A DNA stretch of 56,288 nucleotides from positions 1-56,288 of the forward strand of contig QMNG01000005.1 of assembly GCA_003647645.1 (NCBI GenBank). Direction: 5' to 3'. Made by a program: the position numbers and the translations under genes. Positions 30,383 through 39,155 of the stretch are shown here, piece by piece. The notes beneath the pieces are model-generated. The model worked only from the letters and a program-made list of their open reading frames with translations, made no database searches and had not been told where the DNA came from. How positions within the stretch are numbered: position 1 is the stretch's first letter; every line of letters starts with the position of its first letter. This DNA comes from a candidate division Kazan bacterium (GTDB lineage: Bacteria; Patescibacteriota; Kazan-3B-28).

Positions 30383-30563
30383 ATCATTTTCCTTTCAAAA
30401 TTTTAAAAATATGCTCTGCTAACAGCGTATCATACCACAAACAGAAACCTCTTTTTCCCCTGGCTCCCGAGTATCCTTCGTCTGTTAACCAGCAGACTAC
30501 GGAATACCAATTCGTTCGCCGTAAATCGTTCCACGGCCCCGATATAATCGGGGCGACGGACGA

Positions 30564-30637
30564 TGGTTCCCGGGCTAGGATTCGAACCTAGATTCCAAGG
30601 ACCAAAACCTTGTGTCCTGCCATTAGACGACCCGGGA
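30564..30637 (-). tRNA. tRNA-Gln (anticodon TTG), CCA encoded
   Basis: RC: TCCCGGGTCGTCTAATGGCAGGACACAAGGTTTTGGTCCTTGGAATCTAGGTTCGAATCCTAGCCCGGGAACCA; acceptor TCCCGGG/CCCGGGA. Confidence 0.95.
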
Positions 30638-30664
30638 ATAACAGATAAATTATACCAGTAATGT

Positions 30665-30742
30665 TGTCATTCCCGCGAAAGCGGGAATCCAGACAGATTC
30701 GTTTTTCTTTTCCCAGATTCTGAAACAAGTTCAGAATGATAG
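30665..30742. repeat. Pair of dispersed hairpin repeats
   Basis: gtcattcccgcgaaagcgggaatccag and agattctgaaacaagttcagaatgat; the latter resembles 928-954. Confidence 0.6.
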
Positions 30743-30855
30743 ATGGTGGCGGGGGATTTATACATCAATATAACATTAGACCATCTATATCTAAAAATGT
30801 CAAAAAAACGGAGAAGTGGCAAAAATTATAAAAAGAAGATTTTAAACTTAAAAAA

Positions 30856-30908
30856 TTGACAAAAGTTTCCTTCACAATTATTGTTTAGATAGTTGTCTAA
30901 TTATCTAA
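30856..30908 (+). promoter_or_regulatory. Promoter and inverted-repeat operator upstream of the sdpR-like gene
   Basis: TTGACA - 17 nt - TATTGT; overlapping inverted repeat TTAGATA gttgtctaat TATCTAA (30885-30908). Confidence 0.6.
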
Positions 30909-30926
30909 CTAATAAAAAGGTTAATT

Positions 30927-31199
30927 ATGGTCTTCGAAGACATCACTGAAACATTTAAAGCCCTTAGCGATCCGACTCGGCAGGACATTCTTATGCGCCT
31001 GCGCAGACGACGAATGACACCCGGAAAGCTGGCAACATATTTTGACATTTCAAAACCATCACTATCACATCATCTGGCAATTTTACACCGTGCAAACCTG
31101 ATAGACAGCGAAAGAGTCGGCCAGAAAATCTACTATTCTTTCAATGCTACGGTATTTTACGAGATTATGAATAAGTTTATTAATAGTCTTAAAAAATGA
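30927..31199 (+). CDS. ArsR/SdpR-family winged-helix repressor
   Basis: FKALSDPTRQDILMRLRRRRMTPGKLATYFDISKPSLSHHLAILHRANLI. Confidence 0.92.
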   Translation: MVFEDITETFKALSDPTRQDILMRLRRRRMTPGKLATYFDISKPSLSHHLAILHRANLIDSERVGQKIYYSFNATVFYEIMNKFINSLKK

Positions 31200-31203
31200 C
31201 ATT

Positions 31204-31881
31204 ATGAGAAAAATACGCTCCCAGAGGGCAAAATTCACATTCAGGAGCGAGTGGTTCTCATGGCTTGCAATCATCGCAATTGTGGGCCTCGCTATCTGGA
31301 GCTATCCCCTGCTCCCCGACTTGGTGCCCTCACATTGGAACGCTGCAGGTGAAATTGATGGCTACCAGAGCCGACTATTTCACTGCTCAATGTTCCCCGG
31401 AATGACGGTCGGACTTTATCTTTTGTTCCTCGTTCTCCCCTTTCTCGAACCGCGCCGGCTGCATTTTGTAAAATCTTGGGGATTTTATTCCATCATCAAG
31501 AACTTTATGATGGGCTTTTTTCTGCTGATGTTCGGTATTACTACTTGGGCTGCTTTATCTGAGAAGCCGGTTCCGATTGGAACAATTGTCCCCTTGGCAG
31601 TTGGGCTGCTTTTCATTATTATCGGCAATTATATGCCCCAAATAAAATCTAATTTTTTTATGGGAATTCGAACCCCATGGACGCTCTCGTCTGAAACGGT
31701 CTGGCAAAAAACTCACCTGTTGGGTGGTTATACTTTTGTCATCGGAGGCATTTTATTTATAGTTGGAACCGTGCTGACCCCTCCATTGAATCTTTATCTG
31801 CCGCTTATTGGCGCTCTCGTAGCTGTTTCGCTGCCGGTCGCCTACTCCTATATCGCATTTTTAAGGGAAGAGAGAGAATAA
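31204..31881 (+). CDS. SdpI-family (DUF1648) immunity-like membrane protein
   Basis: LPDLVPSHWNAAGEIDGYQSR, GNYMPQIKSNFFMGIRTPWTLSSETVWQKTHLLGGY. Confidence 0.93.
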   Translation: MRKIRSQRAKFTFRSEWFSWLAIIAIVGLAIWSYPLLPDLVPSHWNAAGEIDGYQSRLFHCSMFPGMTVGLYLLFLVLPFLEPRRLHFVKSWGFYSIIKNFMMGFFLLMFGITTWAALSEKPVPIGTIVPLAVGLLFIIIGNYMPQIKSNFFMGIRTPWTLSSETVWQKTHLLGGYTFVIGGILFIVGTVLTPPLNLYLPLIGALVAVSLPVAYSYIAFLREERE

Positions 31882-33240
31882 TTATTTCTTGGTGATCTTC
31901 GATCCTTCTGCAGTGTCTTCAACTGCAAAGCCCTTGTTCAATATATCCCTGCGCAATTTGTCAGCTAATCTAAAATCTTTTTTCTTCCGCGCTATTTCTC
32001 TTTTAGCAACCAGCTTTTTCACCTCGGCAGGAATGACTACTGAGTAATTTTTGAGATCCAGTCCTAAAACTTGATCGAAATCGAGCAGCGTGGCTTGTTT
32101 ATCTGCCAGTGTTTTAGCCGGGGTCCTGACCAGTGACCAGACTACTTCAAAGGCCTTGGACATATTTAAATCGTTGTTTATTGCAGCTAAGAAACTCCGT
32201 TTATATTTTTGACACACTCGGCCGCCTTTGGCCCGTACCGAAAACACAGACCGCAATTTTTCCAATGAGCGACTGGCATTTTTCATTGCCGCCGCAGAAA
32301 AATTCAGTTTGCGCCGATAGTGGCTTGCCACTACCAAATACCTAAATGCTAATGGATCAAAGCCCTCTGCGATAATATCATCCAGAACTATCGCATTACC
32401 TCTGCTCTTAGCCATTTTGGCTCTGTTGACCAGGGTAAAGGCCCCATGTATCCAAAATTTAGCCAACGGTTTTCCATAGGCAGCCTGACTTTGGGCAATT
32501 TCATTATTGTGATGGATCGCAATATGATCCTCGCCGCCGGCATGAATATCAAATGGCTGTCCCAACTCAGCGGCAGATATGGCAGAACATTCCACATGCC
32601 AACCCGGATAGCCGACTCCCCAGGGACTTGGCCACTCCTGCTGTCGTTTTTCCCCTACGCGTGAAAATTTCCACAAGGCAAAATCAGTTTCCCGCTTTTT
32701 GCCTCTGCTGTGCTTCACCCGGGCCTTGCCCGCGCCCGCGCCGCCCAACACGCCATATTCTTTAAATTTATCTGTATCAAAATAAATGCCGTCGTTAGTT
32801 TTATACGTATATCCTTTTTTTTCCAGCCGTTTGATCAACTCTATTTGCTCCTTGATGTATTTGCTCGCCCAAGCAAATTTTTGGGGCAATTCAATATTTA
32901 ATCTTTTCAAATCCTTAACAAAAAGATCGGCAAAATGCTGAGTAATTTCCGATGCGGTTTTCCCAGCCTCTTTTGCAGCTTGCTCTACCTTGTCCTGACC
33001 GGTATCAGCATCTGAAGTCAAATGACCGACGTCAGTGATATTCATAATGTGGTTAACTTTATAACCGTTGAATTCGAGCGTTCTGCGCAAAATATCTTCA
33101 AATATATAAATGCTCAAATTGCCAATGTGAGCTGCCCGATAAACTGTCGGACCGCAAGCATATAAACCCACCACCTTGTCTTTGAGCGGCTTGAATGGCT
33201 GTTTTTTTTTGGTGAGCGTATTATATAGCTTGATCATCAT
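31882..33240 (-). CDS. cysS: Cysteinyl-tRNA synthetase
   Basis: LYACGPTVYRAAHIGNL, GYPGWHVECSAI, GGEDHIAIHHNNEIAQSQA, KMAKSRGN. Confidence 0.97.
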   Translation of the reverse strand: MMIKLYNTLTKKKQPFKPLKDKVVGLYACGPTVYRAAHIGNLSIYIFEDILRRTLEFNGYKVNHIMNITDVGHLTSDADTGQDKVEQAAKEAGKTASEITQHFADLFVKDLKRLNIELPQKFAWASKYIKEQIELIKRLEKKGYTYKTNDGIYFDTDKFKEYGVLGGAGAGKARVKHSRGKKRETDFALWKFSRVGEKRQQEWPSPWGVGYPGWHVECSAISAAELGQPFDIHAGGEDHIAIHHNNEIAQSQAAYGKPLAKFWIHGAFTLVNRAKMAKSRGNAIVLDDIIAEGFDPLAFRYLVVASHYRRKLNFSAAAMKNASRSLEKLRSVFSVRAKGGRVCQKYKRSFLAAINNDLNMSKAFEVVWSLVRTPAKTLADKQATLLDFDQVLGLDLKNYSVVIPAEVKKLVAKREIARKKKDFRLADKLRRDILNKGFAVEDTAEGSKITKK

Positions 33241-34148
33241 TATCCATATTTAAATCGAGGATCCTTTTTAATGATGACATGCTGATCCGTCACCAAAGCC
33301 CCAACTAGCACCAGTAGACCTCCGGCGATGTTGTGCCATGTCATCGCCTCGTTCAAAAATATTACCGATAGAATTGCCACTTGGATAATCATCGTATTGG
33401 AAAGAATTGACACCTCCAATACTCTCAGTTTATCCAGTATCTGTGCCCATAACAGCCCAGAGAAGGCAAATATCAATCCAACCACTACCACCAGCGCAAC
33501 AACCGGCCAAGTCCAAATTTTAGCTGGTACGCCATCCACAAGCAGCCCTAATGGCACTAAAATTATTGTTCCGACAATGTTGCCAACCAGATTGGTTAAT
33601 AAAGCAATGTCCTCTGGCCGACGAGCCAGTAAACGAACAATCACATTGTTAAAAGCGAAAGCCATTTCAGCCACCAACAGCAATAAAATTCCAAACAGCG
33701 AACCGGCAATAATATCGTTCGACAAAAACACATAGGTGCCTGCCAAAACCAGCAAAATACCCCCGTACTGCCATAGCTTTGGCCTTTCCTTTAACACCAG
33801 TGCCGCGATAATCACGGCAAATACCGTAACAGAAGCAGCAATTAAACCGGCTGTGGCACCGGTGACATATTGCAAACCGATGATGCTAAATATCTTGGCA
33901 CCGGCAAACGCCACCAAACCTCCCAATATCATCAAATATATTTCCTCTTTGGTAGGGGTAATTCGTTTGGCCTTGTCTTTGAAAAGATAATAAACTCCAA
34001 TTCCCAATAACGCTACTACTTGAATAGCGGCAGCAAAAATATACGGCGGGATTATCTCCAAACCCATTTTCATAATAATTTTTGAGGCCGACCAGACAAA
34101 AACTACAAATAGTCCTTGGAATAAAAATACAAATCTTTGATCACCCAT
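33240..34148 (-). CDS. EamA/DMT-family transporter
   Basis: About ten TM segments in two repeats; YVTGATAGLIAASVTVFAVIIAALVLKERP. Confidence 0.9.
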   Translation of the reverse strand: MGDQRFVFLFQGLFVVFVWSASKIIMKMGLEIIPPYIFAAAIQVVALLGIGVYYLFKDKAKRITPTKEEIYLMILGGLVAFAGAKIFSIIGLQYVTGATAGLIAASVTVFAVIIAALVLKERPKLWQYGGILLVLAGTYVFLSNDIIAGSLFGILLLLVAEMAFAFNNVIVRLLARRPEDIALLTNLVGNIVGTIILVPLGLLVDGVPAKIWTWPVVALVVVVGLIFAFSGLLWAQILDKLRVLEVSILSNTMIIQVAILSVIFLNEAMTWHNIAGGLLVLVGALVTDQHVIIKKDPRFKYG

Positions 34149-34197
34149 AGTTGAAATCCAAAATTATAGTTTTATTTTTCTCCCGATTCATAACTTA

Positions 34198-34809
34198 TTA
34201 TTTTGACATCATTAATCCTCTGCCCTCCAGTGCCCGACTTAAGGTCAGCTCATCGGCGTATTCTAAATCTCCGCCAACTGGCAAACCCCGGGCAATCCGG
34301 GTGACTTTTATGTCAAAGGGTTTTAGCACTTTCATTAAATACGCAGCAGTAGCTTCGCCCTCAACATTAACATTGGTTGCCAGGATCAGTTCTTTGATCT
34401 CCTTATTTGTTTCCAGCCGTCTCAATAAACTTTTGATATTTAAATCTTTCGGACCGATACCATCCAAAGGAGCTATCCTGCCGCCCAGCACGTGATATTT
34501 GCCTCTGTAACCTGCCCGCTCCAGCGCTATGACATCCAGTGGCTCCTCTACCACGCAAACCAAGCTGTCATCCCGGCTTTTATCGGCGCAGACAGCACAA
34601 GGGTCCTTGTCGGCAATGTTGTGGCACTGACTGCAATAGACCAAATCTTCCCGCAAATTCTGGAAAGCTTCTCCCAGTTCCTCGATATCAGTGTTCTGGT
34701 TCCTGACCAAATAAAAAGCCAGCCGCGACGCGGTTTTAGGACCAATGCCCGGCAGCTGGTTTAATTGATCGATTAACCGCTGGATTGATTTGGGTATGGT
34801 TTGTGTCAT
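34198..34809 (-). CDS. recR: Recombination protein RecR
   Basis: LPGIGPKTASRLAFYLV, CSQCHNIADKDPCAVC, YRGKYHVLGGRIAPLDGIGP. Confidence 0.97.
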   Translation of the reverse strand: MTQTIPKSIQRLIDQLNQLPGIGPKTASRLAFYLVRNQNTDIEELGEAFQNLREDLVYCSQCHNIADKDPCAVCADKSRDDSLVCVVEEPLDVIALERAGYRGKYHVLGGRIAPLDGIGPKDLNIKSLLRRLETNKEIKELILATNVNVEGEATAAYLMKVLKPFDIKVTRIARGLPVGGDLEYADELTLSRALEGRGLMMSK

Positions 34810-34884
34810 AAGTTTGAATTATGGATAAAGGATTGTAAATTGTTTTTGTTTTTATACCCTGACTCGCAATTTTTAATTCTGACT

Positions 34885-35172
34885 TTAAAGTCCTGTTATT
34901 CCCAAATCCCCCGCCACCGATTTCATCTTACTGGCTGCGGCTTGCTGGGATTTGGCTATTGCTGCAGTAGTGGCTTGTTTCAAAAAGCGCTGTAAGCTTT
35001 CTTTTTCATCTAAATTCATCAGCTCATCAGCTATTTTAACACTCTGAACTTTCTGCTCACCATTAACTACTACCTTCACTTTGCCACCCAGCTCAACACC
35101 TTCAAATTCCATCTTCTTCAGCTCGTTTTGGATCTGTTTTGCTTTCCAAATCATTTTAGCTTTATCAAACAT
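34885..35172 (-). CDS. YbaB/EbfC nucleoid-associated protein
   Basis: KAKMIWKAKQIQNELKKMEFEG, GKVKVVVNGEQKVQSVKI. Confidence 0.9.
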   Translation of the reverse strand: MFDKAKMIWKAKQIQNELKKMEFEGVELGGKVKVVVNGEQKVQSVKIADELMNLDEKESLQRFLKQATTAAIAKSQQAAASKMKSVAGDLGITGL

Positions 35173-35183
35173 AATGCCTCCTT

Positions 35184-35933
35184 TTATTCGACTGCCAAGT
35201 CCGACAATACTATATTATTGATTATTACGTCTCTGGTCGGGCGGCTCTTTTCACCCGTACCGTTGTCCTCCACCGGAGTATCAGCAATTTTATCCAGTGT
35301 ATCAAACCCGTCTATCAGTTTACCGAAAATTACATAATTTTTCGGCATTTCAGTATCTTTGTGCACAATGAAAAATTGGCTGCCGTTAGTGTTAGGCCCG
35401 GAATTAGCCATGGCCAATGTACCCCGGACATACTCTCCAATTATTTTTTCATCATCAAACTGATAGCCCGGTCCGCCCATACCGTCGTCACTGGGATCAT
35501 CGTTTTTGGAGTTAGGATCACCGGATTGAATCATAAAATCTTTTATAATGCGGTGAAACTTCATGCCGTTAAAATAGTTTTTCTGCGCTAATAGCACAAA
35601 ATTAGCGGCAGTTTTGGGAGTGTTATCGGTGTCCAGCTCAAAAGTCATGTTCCCTTCACTGGTTTCCATTACCAGCGTTTTGTAAGTATTTAATTCTGAT
35701 CGCTTAATACTGCCAAAGGGGCCTGTAACACTGCCAAAAAACAAGTTGTACGCATATGTTCCACCCCAGATCATTAGCCCCAAAACAACTAAACCGGCGG
35801 CGCCTATACCAACTTTGCCAAGGACTTGGCGAGTTTTGGCAGAGTTTTGACGGCGTCGCTCCCGCATTTCGCTATAAATTCTCTGCTTGGCTTCTAATTT
35901 TTGTAATTTTCTTTCCCTTGATCTCCTAGACAT
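35184..35933 (-). CDS. Peptidyl-prolyl isomerase (cyclophilin type), TM-anchored
   Basis: NYFNGMKFHRIIKDFMIQSGDPN, GTLAMANSGPNTNGSQFFI. Confidence 0.95.
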   Translation of the reverse strand: MSRRSRERKLQKLEAKQRIYSEMRERRRQNSAKTRQVLGKVGIGAAGLVVLGLMIWGGTYAYNLFFGSVTGPFGSIKRSELNTYKTLVMETSEGNMTFELDTDNTPKTAANFVLLAQKNYFNGMKFHRIIKDFMIQSGDPNSKNDDPSDDGMGGPGYQFDDEKIIGEYVRGTLAMANSGPNTNGSQFFIVHKDTEMPKNYVIFGKLIDGFDTLDKIADTPVEDNGTGEKSRPTRDVIINNIVLSDLAVE

Positions 35934-36194
35934 AAATCTTGTTGTTACGAAATAAATTTCACCTCGTAGTCTAACATCCCCGCCAGCTCATGTCTCAATT
36001 ATACCCTACCTCAAACAAGCAGGCCTAAATCACATAAAACTTGGAATACTATTTTATCCGGAATTATCTTTAACAAAACAAAATGGAAGAGCCCCGCAAT
36101 TTTATGTCAGATGTCCATTTTACAAAAATAGCAACCAAAAAGCACCCCAAAGGGTCGGTAGTGTTCTTATAACAAATATCAGTCGGCAGACAAA

Positions 36195-36359
36195 TTAAAT
36201 AACTTCCGTCAGAGCAATAATCATCGGGCCAAATATATTGATCAGGACAATGGAAACCAGAATGACTGCCAACTGTCTCCAAAATGAATTTGTGAAATCT
36301 TCCTGACGCTTGGCCTCGGCCTTGAAAGCTTTGACAAATTCTTTATTTAACACCTGCAT
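36195..36359 (-). CDS. Small single-TM protein, 54 aa (absent from the ORF track)
   Basis: MQVLNKEFVKAFKAEAKRQEDFTNSFWRQLAVILVSIVLINIFGPMIIALTEVI*; begins directly after the stop of the 36360-37688 gene. Confidence 0.6.
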   Translation of the reverse strand: MQVLNKEFVKAFKAEAKRQEDFTNSFWRQLAVILVSIVLINIFGPMIIALTEVI

Positions 36360-37688
36360 CTATCCTCCTGCTGGAGAAAATATAGCACCCATAAACCTCT
36401 GCCACAGATTTTGTGGTTCATCGTAAGCCCTTACTCCTGGAGGTGCGCTGCTCACCACTGTGTCTATTATGCCCAAGGCTGTCAGGGTTTGTAAAGCAGA
36501 TTCAGTGCTGGTGGAGGGAATGGGAGGCAAATCTACGACCGGGAAAGCTGCAAATTCTAAAGCCACTTTGTTTATTTCATCCAAATCCTTATCAATCACC
36601 AGCTGTTCGCTCTCAACCTCCCTGATGTATTTATCCACATTTATAAAACCTTCAATTGACTCCTCCACCCGCTCGGAATCTGTTGCTTTTGGTAATTCAC
36701 CAAAAATTTCTTCCGTGTCTTCGTCTTTATCCTCTTCTCTTTCTTCCGCGGCTTTTGCAACAGTAATGTTGATTGTAGTGGTTCGAACCACTGCTTCCGG
36801 ATCATCAACTCCAGCAGCCCGAATTGTTACTCCGTAAACTGTCGGAGCCAGCGAAGCTGTTGTTGTGATTGTGAGTGTACTGCTACCCGGCGGATCTTCC
36901 ATTCTTGAAGGGACAAACTCTGCTGTCATGCCAGCTGGCAGATTTAAAACACTAAAATCAATGGCATAGATATACTCTTTGTCTGGCGTTACCCCGACCG
37001 AAAACTCCGTGGAATTACCAGCCAGAACCGAAGCATGGTTAGGACTGACAGCCAAATCAAAACTTGGAGGAATAATTGGCTCATCAGCTTCATAAACAGC
37101 CAATCCCGCGATGCCCCAATTTGTGCCATCCGGTGAAGAAAAATCCAAAGTCAGCGGGTCCTCATCCTCGCCAACTTCATAAACCACGTCTTTGGTCACC
37201 CACTCCCCCGCCTCGCTCACCAAGGAAGTTGTCATTTGAGGACTGAATACAATTCCAGTTGAAAAGTCTACATCGGAACTGCCGACTGTAAACCTGAAAG
37301 TATATTTTTTGGCAGCCAGACCAGATATTTTGAATGTATTACTCGTGGCGCCGGAGTTACTATCCTTCTTCAACTTGTCTGAAACATCTTGGTCGCTATA
37401 TTCTAAGATGTTCGCATTTGTCCAGCCATAAACAATGTCCCCGGGCCCCTGTTCTGGATACAGATCCAGCGAGCCCATTACCGGGGTGCCGCCGCTGACA
37501 ATATCATCAATAGCTGATCCCTGAAAATCAAATTTTACTATTGGCGTACTGGCTGCGAAGCCAAAACCTATGATCAGAGCCAAAGCCACAGAGCCGGCAA
37601 TTGTTGTCGTTAGATCCCACTCCAAAAACCGAAGCCAAAAATGACGTTTTTTATTGTCCACGCCTTCTATTATACCCGACAAACGCAA
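36360..37688 (-). CDS. Hypothetical surface protein with N-terminal TM and Ig-like region
   Basis: FDLAVSPNHASVLAGNSTEFSVGVTPDKEYIYAIDFSVLNLPAGMTAEFVPS. Confidence 0.75.
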   Translation of the reverse strand: MRLSGIIEGVDNKKRHFWLRFLEWDLTTTIAGSVALALIIGFGFAASTPIVKFDFQGSAIDDIVSGGTPVMGSLDLYPEQGPGDIVYGWTNANILEYSDQDVSDKLKKDSNSGATSNTFKISGLAAKKYTFRFTVGSSDVDFSTGIVFSPQMTTSLVSEAGEWVTKDVVYEVGEDEDPLTLDFSSPDGTNWGIAGLAVYEADEPIIPPSFDLAVSPNHASVLAGNSTEFSVGVTPDKEYIYAIDFSVLNLPAGMTAEFVPSRMEDPPGSSTLTITTTASLAPTVYGVTIRAAGVDDPEAVVRTTTINITVAKAAEEREEDKDEDTEEIFGELPKATDSERVEESIEGFINVDKYIREVESEQLVIDKDLDEINKVALEFAAFPVVDLPPIPSTSTESALQTLTALGIIDTVVSSAPPGVRAYDEPQNLWQRFMGAIFSPAGG

Positions 37689-37693
37689 TATTA

Positions 37694-39073
37694 TTATGCT
37701 GCCACCTCTTCTTTGGACACCACGGGACCAGCTGCCTCGCGCTTGCGCTCTAGATTCCTAAATAACATCCGCTGGCTGTCAAAATACAGCTCCACTTGCC
37801 CCACGGGGCCATTCCGGTGTTTAGAGATCAAAATATCAGCAATGTTCTTCCGTTCGGTTTGGGGATTATAGTAGTCCTCGCGGTAAATAAACATCACTAC
37901 ATCGGCGTCTTGTTCAATGGAGCCGCTCTCGCGCAAATCAGAAAGTTGAGGAACTTTTTTAGGACGTTGTTCCACTTGGCGGCTGAGTTGCGACACGGCT
38001 ATTACCGGAATTTCCAACTCTTTGGCCAGGGCTTTCAGGGAACGGGAGATTTCGGACATCTCCTGAACCCGGTTGTCGCTGCTTCGGCCGGTTGAACCTT
38101 CCATCAGCTGGATATGGTCAATGATCAGCAAGTCCAAGCCCTTCTCCGCTTTTAGACGACGCGCTCTGGTTCGAATTTCCATTACGTTAATAAGGGCCGT
38201 ATCGTCAATATAGATCGGTGCTTCTGATAATTTGCCCATGGCCTCGGACAGATAATCAAAATCACCTTTGCCCAAATTTCCTGTTCTGAGTTTCCAGGCA
38301 TCGATGCCAGACTGCATTGCCAATAGCCGATCCACCACCTGATCTTTAGACATTTCCAAGCTGAACATTCCAATTTTATAATGCCCGTCACGGGCAGCAT
38401 TGAGCGCAATATTTAATACTAACGAGGTTTTTCCCATACTTGGTCTGGCCGCAACAATAATCAAATCGGCCTTCTGTAAACCAGCCAACCGATTATCCAA
38501 ATCCTTAAACCCCGTGGGGACACCCCTCAGTTGCCCACGATTTTCGTGCAGGCTGTCAATTCGCTCGAACGCTTCGCTTAAAGCCTCCTTTACCGGAATA
38601 AACGAAGCTCTTTGGTGCCGACGAGAAACGCTAAACAGGCTTTGCTCCGCTTTATCCAAAATTTCATCCAATTTGGCATCACGCGCCAGAGCCAGCTCAC
38701 CGATGCTGTTAGCAGCTGTCATCAAGCGTCTAAGAGTTGCCTTATTCGCGACTATTTCGGCATATTCAACCGCATTGGCGCTACTCACGGAACTGGTGGT
38801 TAAGGCTGCCAGCTTACTGGCGCCACCAACCTCGTCTAGTTTACCTTTATTTTCCAAGACATCGGTCACAGTGACGATATCAACTGGCCGGTGCTCATTA
38901 TAGAGTTCGCGGATAACATCGCAGATTAAACCATGGTGCTCATCATAGAAATCCTCCCCGCAGACAATATCCACCACTTTTTCAATAACTGTTTTATCCA
39001 AAAGCATCGCGCCCAGCAGCGATTTTTCTGCGTCCAGATTTTGAGGAGGAGTTATGTCAACCATACAAAACAC
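37694..39073 (-). CDS. dnaB: Replicative DNA helicase DnaB
   Basis: PPQNLDAEKSLLGAMLLD, VAARPSMGKTSLVLNIA, LLIIDHIQLM, LSDLRESGSIEQDADVVMFIYR. Confidence 0.98.
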   Translation of the reverse strand: MFCMVDITPPQNLDAEKSLLGAMLLDKTVIEKVVDIVCGEDFYDEHHGLICDVIRELYNEHRPVDIVTVTDVLENKGKLDEVGGASKLAALTTSSVSSANAVEYAEIVANKATLRRLMTAANSIGELALARDAKLDEILDKAEQSLFSVSRRHQRASFIPVKEALSEAFERIDSLHENRGQLRGVPTGFKDLDNRLAGLQKADLIIVAARPSMGKTSLVLNIALNAARDGHYKIGMFSLEMSKDQVVDRLLAMQSGIDAWKLRTGNLGKGDFDYLSEAMGKLSEAPIYIDDTALINVMEIRTRARRLKAEKGLDLLIIDHIQLMEGSTGRSSDNRVQEMSEISRSLKALAKELEIPVIAVSQLSRQVEQRPKKVPQLSDLRESGSIEQDADVVMFIYREDYYNPQTERKNIADILISKHRNGPVGQVELYFDSQRMLFRNLERKREAAGPVVSKEEVAA

Positions 39074-39155
39074 TCTGTGATTTAATTTCCAATTTCCAAT
39101 TCACAATTTCCAAATAATATAATGGTTCAACATCTAAATCTTGAAGTTTGCTCAT

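Noticed and set aside
30537-30555. Hairpin ccccgatataatcgggg downstream of tRNA-Gln as a terminator
   Set aside because: Short stem without a T-tract on either strand; insufficient support.
32390-32410. CysS KMAKS instead of KMSKS and HIGN instead of HIGH
   Set aside because: Known variation in class I aminoacyl-tRNA synthetases.
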